Source: Chinchilla lanigera
Taxonomy: Eukaryota; Chordata; Mammalia; Rodentia; Chinchillidae
Assembly: GCF_000276665.1 (NCBI RefSeq)
Contig: NW_004955425.1
Coordinates: 20,295,939-20,359,938, forward strand
DNA length: 64,000 nt
Reading direction: 5' to 3'
This document shows, piece by piece, positions 10,841-21,429 of the stretch (positions within the stretch are counted from its first letter, which is position 1; every line of letters starts with the position of its first letter). The position numbers were made by a program, and so were the translations under genes. The notes beneath the pieces were generated by a model that was not told where the DNA came from, did not search any database, and saw only the letters and a list, made by a program, of their open reading frames with translations.

Positions 10841-11315
10841 AGATGTGAATATGCAAATCCTTTCTGAGTCTGTAATAATGGTCCTGTTAGTGGGGAGTGT
10901 GTAATATTTTGGACTGCTGTTTTTCCATAAGTGGAGAGCAACAGACCCCTGATTACAGTTCCAAAGTAAAAAGATATTAATTATTACTCAGCCAGAAAGT
11001 ACACGTCTCCTGATGGGAGGATTTGGTGTAATGAATACCAAACTGTTAGCCTAGTATTATGGAGAGGAACGTGATGTAACCTGTAATAGCAGAATAGTTA
11101 ATGAAGCTAGTTCTTACAATGTACCTTTATTTAAAAGCTTAGCCTGCCTTAAAACTAGCGATCAATTTTCTCAACTGCAGAAGCTTCTAGCATTTCAAAA
11201 AAAGTTCATACTTTGTAAAATTGCACAGTAAACATTTATTTTCCAAGCTTTTTTTTTTTTTTAACATTACCTCCCAAATTATAAAGTATTCCTGTGTTGG
11301 TTTAGTATTTATTAC

Positions 11316-11321
11316 AATAAA
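11316..11321 (+). terminator. SIRT1 proximal poly(A) signal AATAAA
   Basis: A canonical hexamer lies in ACAATAAAAAGGG, about 380 nt before the distal signal. It could give a shorter 3'UTR that lacks the region of the miR-34a site. Confidence 0.55.
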
Positions 11322-11351
11322 AAGGGTTTGAAATATAGCTGTTCTTTATGC

Positions 11352-11384
11352 ATACAATGTCCAGCTAGACCGTGACTGCCCACA
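11352..11384 (+). promoter_or_regulatory. position of the described miR-34a site in SIRT1
   Basis: This aligns with the well-known human miR-34a site, which has CCAGCTAGGACC then ACTGCCA. Here the block reads CCAGCTAGACCG, then TGACTGCCC. The ACTGCC core (11375-11380) is kept, but the A after it is now C and the upstream pairing is altered. The human comparison is from memory. Confidence 0.5.
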
Positions 11385-11693
11385 GAGAACACTGTTCCGA
11401 AGGCCGATTCTCTGCCTAGGGGAGGCTCCATGTGAATCCACGGGCACACTGAAGAACGCAGCGTCCTGTCTCCATTGCATGATCGTCTGTGCGATAGATG
11501 ATATTTTACATTGAAAAGTTCGTTTTAAATTATTTTTACAGTGAAGACTGTTTTCAGCTCTTTTTATATTGTACATAGTCTTTTATGTAATCTACTGGCA
11601 TATGTTTTGTAGACTGTTTAATGACTGGATATCTTCCTCCAACTTTTGAAATACAGAACCAGTGTTTTATACTTGTACACTGTTTTCAAGTCT

Positions 11694-11699
11694 ATTAAA
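11694..11699 (+). terminator. SIRT1 distal poly(A) signal ATTAAA
   Basis: ATTAAA is followed within 20 nt by a T-rich downstream stretch. It matches the end of the human transcript as I recall it. Confidence 0.8.
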
Positions 11700-11730
11700 A
11701 TTGTCATTTGACTTTTTTCTGGTAACTTAC

Positions 11731-11900
11731 ATTGATTAAGTTAAGCAGAACACACACAACTGTGAGGGCTGTAAGAGCTTCGTCCTCCTCATACATTTCT
11801 TCAGCTTGTAACAGTCTATAACCAGCAGTGCTTGCAGACATTGTCGTGCTGGCTGTAACAAATGGCACAGCACCAGATGTTTCAAACATTAGTACTTCCA
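11731..11900 (-). other. exon-like open segment, function unknown
   Basis: On the minus strand a C/T-rich tract ends in CCAGCCTCAACAG, followed by 170 nt open in one frame and then the strong donor AAT|GTAAGTTACC. The peptide has MFETSGAVPFVTAS near the start and LLQAEEMYEEDEALTA near the end. The phase needs one base from an upstream exon and closes on a codon boundary. I do not recognise the protein. No repeat is seen in it. It could be an exon of an unrecognised transcript, a pseudogene fragment or a chance frame. Its 3' edge lies within 15 nt of the SIRT1 poly(A) site. Confidence 0.35.
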
Positions 11901-12165
11901 CTGTTGAGGCTGGAGGGAAATGCGGGGGAAGGCGCGGGCTGCTCAAGGCCTCCAGAAGGCCAGGTTAAGCTGAGTGCAGCGGTGCATGGTGGTAACGCCG
12001 GTTTAGCTGAGAATCTGAGTTAGACTACAAACATATGCTGACTCTGCCTTCCGCTACTATCAACTTTTTGAGGCTGACTAGAGAACTTGGTCTTCAAATG
12101 TGTATTTGATGAGCACAGTCTTGATAGCAGTGTCCTCCCACATTACCTACAAAAATCTTACACAA

Positions 12166-12330
12166 TACAGTGGTACCTTGGTTCACAAACTTAATTCACT
12201 GTATGGATTTGGGGAAGATGGCCACATGTGTAACCAGAGCCAGAGTTTGTGACTGAAACAGAAGACTTTGCAAACAGGCATACTGCGCTCGGATGTGTCC
12301 CCAAGTTAAGGAACAGTAATATTCCACAGG
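12166..12330 (+). repeat. possible DNA-transposon end
   Basis: TACAGTGGTACCTTGGTTCA followed by ACAAACTT, and later GTTTGTGACTGAAAC, recall the self-repeating ends of a cut-and-paste element. No matching right end was found. Confidence 0.25.
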
Positions 12331-13291
12331 CACGCAAGTTGGAAGGAAGTACACAGGTGTTGGAAGTGTTGTGTACCCAGCAAAACCTCATTTTACCCAT
12401 AGTCTTCTCCAACCCCTTTAGTTAGGGTAGCATCTGCTACTCACTGATGTAATAGGTTAATTTAATGTCACGATGGTTTAGGAATTTCTTAGTTTTCATA
12501 AAATAATGGTGTACCTTCACTCAACGGTACTTTTGTATTACTACCCACCTCAGCCTTCCAAATGCCGGCATCACAGGCGTGCTGCACCAGGCCTGGCTTG
12601 TTAGATAAATTTTATAGACCTACAACCTAGAGGCAGGGTAGGATGGGGAGGGCCTCTGCGTCTGGTGGATCTTTACCTAAGTGACCCACTCAGACTCAAG
12701 CTGGAAGGAATACCAGCAGACACAGGACGGAGAGCCGGCCCAGGCCTCTCCCAAACATGGCCGTCAGATGGGGACTATATTAGCTATCTGTGAACCTGCA
12801 CGGCTCAGCCTCACCTCTCAGGGGTAGGGCATGCGGCAGGGCTTGTATGTAAAAGGACCGGCTGGTGTCCTAAACGCAGCAGGAGCCAAGAAGCGCGGTT
12901 CTCTGGAAAAGAACAGGCGAGGGCTCTTCGGATTTTTAACATTGCCTTTCGGAGGCTGACCTGAGAGGAGCCTCTAGTTCCATGAAATACTTCATCACGG
13001 GGCAGAGCAGGGAGGAAAGGGCAGAAGGGCCCCGAGCGTGTGCGGACAGGAAGTGCTTGCCCTCGCTCCCAAGCCTCTGGGGAAGGACTGTGCCAAGCAT
13101 GCTCCCCTTCAGAACTGCTATTAAGTCAAATGCAGTCAGAAATGTGAGGGAACGACGGACTTTCGGGGACTACCACCCAGACACTGCACACAAGCAGACG
13201 TCAAATACTTTCTACTGTGGCCACCTCAGTCTGTACAACTCAGCAAGCTCAGTCTATCTACTGCTACTCTGCTTTACAAAGCACAAAAAAT

Positions 13292-13352
13292 CTTGGGGGG
13301 CTGGGGTACCGGGGACTGAACACAAGGCCTTTGTACTGAGTTATACCCCCAC
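13292..13352 (-). repeat. ID-like SINE fragment
   Basis: GGGGTACCGGGGACTGAACAC through GAGTTATACCCCC, inverse and partial. Confidence 0.55.
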
Positions 13353-13372
13353 TTTACTTTTTATTATATTGA

Positions 13373-13615
13373 CTTTTTCTGAGACAGGGTCTTGCTATGT
13401 AGTTCAGGGTGGCCTTGAACTCACTGTGGAGCCCAGCCTGGCTTTGAACTGCTGATCTGCATGCCTCTGCCTCCTGAGTGCTAGGATTACAGGAGTGAGA
13501 CACTGTGGTCAGCTGAGATAGTGTCTTGATAAATTGCCCAGGCTGGGCTTGAACTTGGAATTCTGCCTCAGCCCTCTGGTGCTGAGATTATAGGTATGCA
13601 CCATCATGCCCAGCT
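13373..13615 (-). repeat. two tandem inverse B1-like units
   Basis: GAGACAGGGTCTTGCTATG through GGATTACAGG, then a second GAGATAGTGTCTTGAT through CATCATGCCCAGCT. Confidence 0.75.
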
Positions 13616-14324
13616 AGAGACCTTTCTACTTGAAAATTCTCTAGATGGTGCTTTTCCTACCATGGATCTTGCTGTTACTACTGCTTTACTACAGTCTGCA
13701 GCAGTCTGAGGAGGAAGACTCTCACCCACATTAAGCTTTATAGGTCTGTGCTCCCAGAGAAGACGTTTTCCCGGTCAGGGAACTCTTAGTTTAGAGTGGC
13801 TACTGTTTCACAGTGAGCTTCACAGCACACGAAGGTCACTAAAGGAAAAAGCACCCCACACATAGTATGTGTTTTTTGAACAGCGACCCCTCAGGGAGTA
13901 GATGGACGCACAGGTTAGTGGTGCAATGCCACCTAAGGGAGAGCATTGTTCGAGTGCGTTCTGTGAAGGTACCTACGGCTCAGCAGCAGTATCATCACTG
14001 AAGCTAAACTACTGAGAAGTACAGACCCACAAGCCCTGACCCCAGCCCTGGCTCCACCCTCTGCTAGGTAGTCAGAGCACATACACAGCACGCCGAAGGG
14101 CCATGGTCCCACTCAGTGATACTACAAATATCTCAATGACTCAGATCAAGCTTTGATGCAAAATGAGGTATGGAAAAAATTTTTCAGGGTTTTTCTTGAA
14201 ATTCAGATGTGACTGGACCTTGGTAGAACATATTTATGTGGGAATGGGAACACAATCCACCTTTCCTGAGACAGCCCCCTTCTTGATGAATTTTGAATCT
14301 TACATGAGAACCACTGACGTTTAA

Positions 14325-15305
14325 ATATTAAACCAATAAATCTTTATTATTTAAACAGTTTTCACGGCATATTTTTATAAATTTAAAAAATAAATATTTG
14401 CACTGTAGCAGAAAGTCACATATATCCCACTGGTTCACCTTTACAATTGAATGACATGAGATAACTCAGCACCAGCACCATAAAACTGTTAAAATCTATC
14501 CTCAGAATTCAAGGGTACAGTTGTGGAGCACTACAGATCAACTCAGTATTAACCTGCAGCATCAACAGTTCTGGAAGCTGTGGTCAGTGACCGGCTCTCA
14601 GAGTAGCCAGTGTTTCAAAGTCCTTCCATCTAGAGAGTCAGTCAGCTTGCTGCTAACCTATCAGCGTCTCAGTTCAGAGAGGAAAGAACCACACGTTACT
14701 TGGTGTAATGCCTATCTGTAATTTAGCTTTGCACGGACATCATTCATTCTAGCAAAAAAAGGGCGAAACTGTTCTACCATGCTTTCTTCCTTTTTACAGA
14801 AGCTTAGATTAAGATTAAATCATTATTTTTAACCTTTAAAAGTCATCTCAGTTCAATTATAACCATGGAAACTGTACTGATAGCAGAACGTAACTGTTTT
14901 ATTACAAAACTGAACATTATTTACAAGATGGAAAAATAATCAAATTACTATTCCAGGCTGAAGTTAAAAGTTTTTCACCCGGTGATTGAAAAGTAACATT
15001 TCCATGCACTCACAAGTCAGATCATTTCTGAGATACTCAAATTCATAAAGCATGTTAGTAAAACTTTAATGTGTTCACAACAGTATACTTATGAAGATGG
15101 GGAAAAAATTCATGGTTCTGTACAGTAAGTTTAGTATTAAGTTTGTTCATTTTAGTATTTTTTTGGCTTCCATGAATACTCACAGCATTGAATATTTTGC
15201 AAGAATTATAGTAACAGTACCTCTGACACTTTGCTGAATTCATCACAAGAAAAACAAATAATTTTAATGCTTTTGCACTGAACCGAACAGTTTGTAATTC
15301 CACAG
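14325..15305 (-). other. HERC4: HERC4 3'UTR
   Basis: About 980 nt of AT-rich, SINE-free sequence lie after the stop on the minus strand, up to the poly(A) signal at 14343-14348. The 3' boundary is inferred from the hexamer. Confidence 0.75.
14343..14348 (-). terminator. HERC4 poly(A) signal AATAAA
   Basis: The plus strand reads TTTATT in ATCTTTATTATT. It is the last good hexamer before sequence leaves the AT-rich UTR. A second possible hexamer occurs about 50 nt upstream in the transcript. Confidence 0.65.
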
Positions 15306-15514
15306 TTATATTAAACTGAAGCCTTCGTTGTGGTCAATAGCCTGGATCAGTTTAGAGCGCAGAGTTTCCTTTTCTGTGTATTTTGGAAGATCGAGAAGAT
15401 TGAAACAGGTGTGAGACACCGGGAGGTACTCCTCACCCCCTCCTGTCGGCTGGATAACCAGCTTCAGACTCTTCATACCGAGGATGGGAATGCGGTCGCT
15501 GCCTGTCAGAAACA
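15306..15514 (-). CDS. HERC4: HERC4 terminal exon: HECT C-lobe with catalytic Cys
   Basis: The acceptor is CCTCGGCAG on the minus strand, and stop TAA is at 15308-15306. It encodes [20 protein letters not shown], then [12 protein letters not shown], and ends HNEGFSLI. The Cys of HTCFN (codon 15407-15405) is 33 residues from the end, matching human C1025, the ubiquitin thioester site. The first two bases complete a Leu codon from the previous exon. Confidence 0.97.
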
Positions 15515-15694
15515 CTGCCGAGGAAAACATAGCTGAGCAACCAAGAGTGGCTGGCAGCACGTATTTAGTAGTTGTCGTAGCACAGCTCTATACAACATCT
15601 GCACGACCTCCAGAATTCGTAGAAAACAAGATTTCTGAGATACACTATCTGTCTATACTTCTGTAAATGTGGGATCTCAATATTGACATTTGTG

Positions 15695-15792
15695 GGCTGG
15701 GGATTTAGCTCAGCGGCAAAAGCGCTTGCCTGGCATGCACAAGGTCGTGAGTTCGGTTCCCGGTACCGGAGAAAAACCAAAAAAAAAAAAAA
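15695..15792 (+). repeat. young ID-like SINE with 13-bp target-site duplication
   Basis: GGCTGGGGATTTAGCTCAGC through GGTTCCCGGTACCGG, with poly(A). ATTGACATTTGTG flanks both sides. Confidence 0.94.
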
Positions 15793-16046
15793 ATTGACAT
15801 TTGTGAGGTACTCAATAAATGTGTGATAAATGAATGGCTTGCTACTATCAAAACATTCTGTGATCTTTTAGGAGAAGCCATTTAGAACTCACTGATAACA
15901 TTTAGTTTTTGATTTCTTTTTCTATTTTTGATAAATTTTTAATGGAGAGGCAAAAATCAAAGAATAATAATCTGTCATCCTTCTGATACAGGGAAGAATT
16001 TAACCAAGACCCTCAGAAAGAGATTGCCAAAAATATTCTTGGTGGG

Positions 16047-16192
16047 CCAGGCGTGGTGGCACATGCCTGTAATCCCAGCACTCAGGAGGCTGAGGCAGGA
16101 GGATCATTTTGAGTTCGAGACCAGCCTGGGCTACAAAGTGAGCTCAAGGCCAGCCTGAACTGCATAGTGAGAAGCTGCCTTAAAAAAAAAAA
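16047..16192 (+). repeat. dimeric B1-like SINE with target-site duplication
   Basis: GGCCAGGCGTGGTGGCACATG, cut here, then two arms, GACCAGCCTGGGCTACAAAG and AAGGCCAGCCTGAACTGC. ATTCTTGGT lies at both ends. Confidence 0.92.
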
Positions 16193-16506
16193 TTCTTGGT
16201 AACTGTAGTTGCATCACATGGAATGTCACTGACTTATATACATAAAATTCCGACATAAAAATAAATCAAGTTTCAATCAGAATTCACATTTTAACACATG
16301 AAAAAAAAAAATTAGGTTACAAGTGAGGGAATTAAAACCTGGAAAAAAAGGTTCTATTTTTCTACAAAAACTCTCAAAGTTTTGGTGGTAAGGCAAAGAG
16401 GAAAAGACCGAACAGAAAAGAGCTATCCTCTAAAGAGATTTTTAGAAATCCTAAATATGTACAATCCTACATTATTATAACCACAATTATAGTTTATTTC
16501 ATGTGT

Positions 16507-16661
16507 TTCTTTTTTCTTTCTTTGAGACAGGGTCTTGCTATGCAGTGCAGACTGGACTTGAACTCACTATATAGCCCAGGCTGGCCGCAAACTCATGGCA
16601 ATCCTCCTGCCTCAGCCTCCTGACAGGGCGAAGATTAGGCATGCATCACCACACCTGGCTT
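16507..16661 (-). repeat. B1-like SINE
   Basis: GAGACAGGGTCTTGCTATGC through CACCACACCTGGCT, with a poly(T) head. Confidence 0.85.
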
Positions 16662-16778
16662 TCGTTTGTTTCGTTTCTAAGAACCAATGCTCTTTTGGAG
16701 ACAAACTGAATTTAGCCTTTCAAATAGGAACACATGTAATTAAAAAGCAGATTAGCTCTTTTAAAAATTAACTGGAAA

Positions 16779-16988
<210 letters not shown>

Positions 16989-17188
16989 TGAGCTGTTTCA
17001 CAGACACTTCAGCAAAATGGAAATGAGGTTGATGGAAAATAAAACACTGATTTCTTCAAACAAACAAAAACAAAATCTAATCCATTAAAGTGAGTAAATC
17101 AATATTCTCTGAGAATAAATTTAAATAATTAGATTCTTGCCTCATAAAATAGGCAACTATTACTTACACTTACATCAGACATACTTAC

Positions 17189-17291
17189 ATAGAAATTGTT
17201 TTTTCTTTTCCAATGGCAGTTCATGAAATACTTCCCAAAAAATTTTTATTGTAGGATGTTCTGCCCAGTATTCTCCTTTGTATTCTGTATT
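17189..17291 (-). CDS. HERC4: HERC4 exon, 2nd from last: HECT linker/C-lobe
   Basis: This exon is 103 nt, with acceptor TTTTTTAG and donor GTAAGT. It encodes NTEYKGEYWAEHPTIKIFW, then EVFHELPLEKKKQFL. The hydrophobic WEVFHELP stretch leads into the C-lobe. It starts on a codon boundary and ends with one base of a Leu codon. Confidence 0.96.
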
Positions 17292-17649
17292 CTAAAAACA
17301 ACATAACCCTTTATTAGTATTAAGAGATTAATTTTGTAACTGGGCAAATAGACTTCCTCACTCCACAAACCTACAATTATAGACTGAGGAGTCTGAAATG
17401 AGTTCGACCTGTGTAATACAGCTGGTGGTCCACTTTTTTCTGGGCATTTTGTAATGTAAAGATACTAGTCTCCAAGAGAAAGAAGATAGATTATTTATAC
17501 CTGTCTCACCAGAAGCGTCTCATCATTTTAAAGAACATGACAGAATATAGCTATCATCTTCCTAAGTAAGTACGTGAGTAAGGACAGAGTAAGATAATGT
17601 TAAAGCACTTTTAGGGTCTAGCATCTGTAGTTATAAAATCTTTTCCCAT

Positions 17650-17990
17650 AGTCATGAACAGTCAAACCCACTTTCCATCTCTTTACTAAAATGACGCTGA
17701 GCGAACACTAGTAACTTCCTGTGGTGGCCCATTTCCAAGACGCCCCCCAGGACCCTCTTGTGCGTAGCACTGACAGCCGTGTGAGTGAGCCAGCGTGGAA
17801 GTGAACAACACCCTAAGCCTCTAGGTAACCGCAGCACCAGCCGGTATCTTGAGGACAACATCATCAGAGACCCCTGAGTCAAAAGTAGCTAAGCTATTCC
17901 TGAATTCCTGACCCACAGAAACTGTGTGAGATGATAAATGTTCATTGTTATTTTTAAGCTTCTCTGTTCTGGGATAAATCACAGAAAGGG
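17650..17990 (+). repeat. MaLR-type LTR-like fragment
   Basis: The order GAGCCAGCGTGGAAG, ATCAGAGACCCCTGAGTCA, then GAATTCCTGACCCACAGAAA and GATAAATGTTCATTGTTA, resembles the 3' half of old mammalian LTR elements. It is non-coding. Confidence 0.45.
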
Positions 17991-18105
17991 CACTGATACA
18001 TTATCCACGAACATTAGTACAGTGCTAAGGGAGAAGGGATAGAGAGGCAAGAAGGTGTACTTCATACTGTGCTCTCAACATCCAGCTACATTTGCTTTCA
18101 CTACA

Positions 18106-18305
18106 TTTCCTTTTTCTGAGGCAAGGCCTCACTATGTTGCTTGTCCAGGTGGCCTTGAACTCTCCAAGGGTTACAGGTGTGCCCTAGCACGGCCAGTTCT
18201 GTCTGTAACTTTCCACTATGGCTCTGGTTCTCTTTCTGGTACCAGGAATTGTACTCTCGACCTTACACCAGGCAGGTGCTGTGCTGCTGAGCTGTATCCC
18301 CTGCC
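18106..18305 (-). repeat. old B1 and ID fragments
   Basis: TTCTGAGGCAAGGCCTCAC (inverse B1 head), then GGTACCAGGAATTGTACTC through GAGCTGTATCCCC (inverse ID). Confidence 0.6.
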
Positions 18306-19469
18306 GGACTTTGAGTTCTTAAAGATCCTCCTCACATCAGGACGACTCCCTGATGCTAACTCCCTGTGTGTTTGTTATTACCGTCCTGCTGCCATCGTGG
18401 CAGTGACCGAGGCTCAATCTTATGTTAACTACTGTCTCCCTAATCTTTACGCGGGGGCTCAACAGAAGATCAATTTGCATTTGATAACTGGGCTTTCCTT
18501 ACTCATCCCTGTATCTCCTTATCCGCAGCTACGATTACCTCAGTCATCCAACTCTCAAGAACTCAGGTCTGTAACATTTTTGCGGTCCTTGTACTCATGT
18601 TTGGAGAAAATGGCCTGATTTCCAGCAGTAAGTGTTAACTTGTTTGAATTTAGTGGGGAATGAAAGGTACATGATTGAAGATCTTTTTCTTTTACATTTC
18701 TAAGTAGATTGAGGGCAATGTCTAATAGAACAGTTAAAGCCACAAATCAATCACTGAAATTATACTCAATCAGGTATTTAATAAAAAAATTAAAGTACCC
18801 TAAAGCACACTAAGGTATACTGACACACTGGAAATACACCCCAAGCATCTCGAGTGGAACACTTGCGGGGTAGGTGTGCGTTCCACAGGGAATAAAGCCC
18901 CAAACCCTGCCTCACAGCACAGGTAAAGACAAAAAATCCAACAGGGAAGGGAGGGAGGGGTGTGCATGTGCGGGTGTGTATGAGTGTAGGGATAGGGTTT
19001 GCAATTTTAGGTTAGTTATCCAGGAGCCTTCGAAAAGGTATAAAAGCAAGGACCTTCTGGGATTATCAAGGTGAAGGGAATCCAGGCACAGGGAAAAGGA
19101 CCGCACTGGCCTCACATGGAGTGAGCCAGGGTGGCTCCAGGCTGCACAGGCTGAAGCAGAGTGAGAGGAACAAAGATGGACCCGGGACCCAGGACCCGGG
19201 ACCCACTGTATGTGACTTCACGGGTAATGAAACTACAGCACTCTCATTCTGCGCCAGTCAGAGGAAGGATCCATTTCCAGTGAGGGAACCTTCAAGTCTG
19301 TCTACACGTTTCACTCGTGACCTGGTCAGTTCAATACGCCTGCCCACCAGCTCTGCATGCGCCATCCTGTCTGACCTGTTTCCCAGATTCTGAAGCTTCC
19401 CTCTGCACTGTTTTTCGTTGGGTAACAGGAGGGACAGGAGAAGCTTAACCATTTTCTTTCTCTTTGGCA

Positions 19470-19770
19470 GTGCAGGGAACTGAACCCAGGGCCTTCACAC
19501 TAAGCTACATTCCCTGCCCTTTTACAATTTTTTGTATTTTGAAACAAGGTCTCGCGAAGTTGCCCAGGCGGGGCTTGAATCTGCACTCTTCCTGCCACAG
19601 CTTTGCCTGGTGCTGGGATTACTGACTGTCCCTCTGCTTGCTTTTTGTTTTTTTCCTATACAGAGGCTTGAACTCAGCAGCTTCACACTGAGCTACACCT
19701 CAGGCCCTTTTCATTTTTCATTCGAAGTCACAGCATCCAGGCTGGGCCTGAATCTGTGACCTTCTTCCCT
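19470..19770 (-). repeat. mosaic of old ID and B1 fragments
   Basis: Repeated phrases: GGGAACTGAACCCAGGGCC, AAACAAGGTCTCGCGAAG and GAGCTACACCTCAGGCCC. All are inverse SINE parts, heavily diverged. Confidence 0.5.
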
Positions 19771-20151
19771 CAGCTTTCCTGTGTACCAGGCTTAACCCAA
19801 CGACTCCTTAAGGGACTCAAGGGGTTTCGCCACCTTTAGGCTACCCATACTTCACTGCCATTAAAACAGTTAGCACAGAACACCAACTCCCTAGCCTCCC
19901 GAGACTCCAGGGTGCAGGGTGCACGATGGGTTGTCTCCTGGCAACCATGCGCCTCTGGAGCAGTAGTGGCTAACTATGGCTCGTGGGCCACAGTGGGTTG
20001 TTTGTGTCATTGAAATCTCTGCAAGGTTCACCATCACCAGCAAGGCTCAGAGTCTATTTTCTCTCACCTAAGTCACTCATCAAACTTTCCATCAAGCTAA
20101 TTTTTTCTAGTTTACTATGTGTATGTTTTTTGATATTTTAATTTTTTCCCC

Positions 20152-20268
20152 TGTCTTTTTGAGACAGGTTCTTACTATGCAGTTCAGGCTAGCCTTAAAC
20201 TTGGAGCAACCTTCCTGCCTCAGCCTCCCGAGTGTATGGATTACAGACATGCACTACCATGCCCAGCC
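20152..20268 (-). repeat. B1-like SINE
   Basis: GAGACAGGTTCTTACTATGC through CTACCATGCCCAGCC. Confidence 0.82.
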
Positions 20269-20351
20269 TATTTTGAATTTCTTTACTGTTATTTTACTGA
20301 GATTTGGAGAGGAAACACAGATAAATGTGTGTTGAATTTAAAATCTTAATT

Positions 20352-20476
20352 TTTTTCTTTGAATCCTGGTCTTGCCAGGAAGTTCAGGCTGGCCTTGAGT
20401 TCACTTTGTAGCCCACAGCTCAAACTCACAGCAATCCTGCCTCAGCCTCCCAAGTGCTGGGATTACAGGCCAGCTC
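20352..20476 (-). repeat. B1-like SINE
   Basis: A TTTTTTTCTTTGA head, then CAGGCTGGCCTTGAGTTCAC and CCCAAGTGCTGGGATTACAG. Confidence 0.8.
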
Positions 20477-21429
20477 CTAATTATTTCTTAAAATTTAAAT
20501 TCTATTCCTTAAATTTATGCACATTAAACACTGACTTCCTTTGGAGCGTGTACAGTTCTCTGAGCTTTGAGCCTGTCTCCGAACCATGTAGCCACTAGCA
20601 GCACTCAGGGCTGGAGTCTCACCCTCCAGTCAGCCCCCTGGTCTCTGACTGGCTGCCCTGGCTCTGCCACGTGCACAGAACCGCACAGCACGACCCTGGG
20701 AGATCGGGCTTCCTTCCCTCTGCACGAAGCACACCAGACGCACACAGGTCAACAGGGGAGTCCTTGTAATGCTCAATACTGTTCTACAGAAAGAGTGTAT
20801 CAGGGTTGCTGATCCACTATCCAAGTTTTGGCTCTTTTTGGTGTGTACTAGGACTGAACCGAGGGAACACTGAGCCTTTTTCCTTTGGAGATAGGGTCCT
20901 CCTGTGCCACCTCCCAGTGAGCTAGGGCTCTGGGCATGCGCCACGACGGCCTAACATCAGAGCCATTTTTGAGCAAGCAGTTCCGCGGCATCAAGTCCAT
21001 TCGCCTTGTGTGTAACCACTACCAACATCCACATGAGAACTCTAGTGACCCTGAAACTCGTACCCACGCACACGTCCTCCCGCACACATTTCTGTGTGAA
21101 GATCACACTTGGTAACAGCACTGCCAGGTCATGCAACTACTCACGAGAAACTCAAACCACAAAAGCCCTAGGATGCTAGCACAGGAAAACGGACAGGTTA
21201 GCCTAATCCTGGCTTCTTACCAAATGCTCATCTAATGAAATGCTTACAAACTACTTGGATAGACAAGAAAAGCTTAAAAATTCCTAATCTCCCCCGCTGC
21301 AGACTGGCTGTGGCATTAGTAATGAAGATCATGAGCATTATTTTTCTCCTAGAAACTAATTACAGAAAAAAGGGACTACGGACCTTTTCAGAGTGGCGTT
21401 CCTAGGCCTGGGGCAGATACACCCCCCGC

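Larger units (their letters stand above)
1..11720 (+). other. SIRT1: SIRT1 gene, 3' part (intron 4 to poly(A) site)
   Basis: SIRT1 is a nuclear NAD+-dependent protein deacetylase (class III, sirtuin). It removes acetyl groups from histones and from factors such as p53, FOXO and PGC-1alpha, releasing nicotinamide and O-acetyl-ADP-ribose. The window holds the last five exons. They contain the catalytic His in the QCHG motif, the QNID motif, the four zinc cysteines, the FFGENLP and GSSLKVRP segments, and the acidic C-terminal tail ending in SNKS. All junctions have AG acceptors and GT donors, and the joined frame stays open. Counting back from the catalytic His (human H363), the first residue seen is E315, and the whole protein would be about 746 aa against 747 in human. 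The promoter and the exons for the N-terminus and most of the Rossmann fold lie upstream of the window. The gene runs towards HERC4, tail to tail, as in human. Identity is recognised from protein sequence and gene order. Confidence 0.97.
9969..11720 (+). other. SIRT1: SIRT1 3'UTR
   Basis: About 1.75 kb of AT-rich, SINE-free sequence follows the stop. Its order of blocks closely follows the human SIRT1 3'UTR as I remember it, including the final TCTATTAAAATTGTCATTTG. Two poly(A) signals are visible, at 11316 and 11694. The absence of repeats here, against dense SINEs in the introns, fits conserved UTR. The exact cleavage point is inferred as 15-25 nt after the second signal. Confidence 0.88.
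11721..14324. other. SIRT1-HERC4 intergenic gap
   Basis: About 2.6 kb lie between the two convergent poly(A) sites. It holds an exon-like segment (11731-11900, minus strand), a possible DNA-transposon end near 12166, an ID fragment and a two-copy inverted B1 block (13292-13615). The rest, including 12600-13290 and 13620-14320, shows nothing I recognise. Confidence 0.75.
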
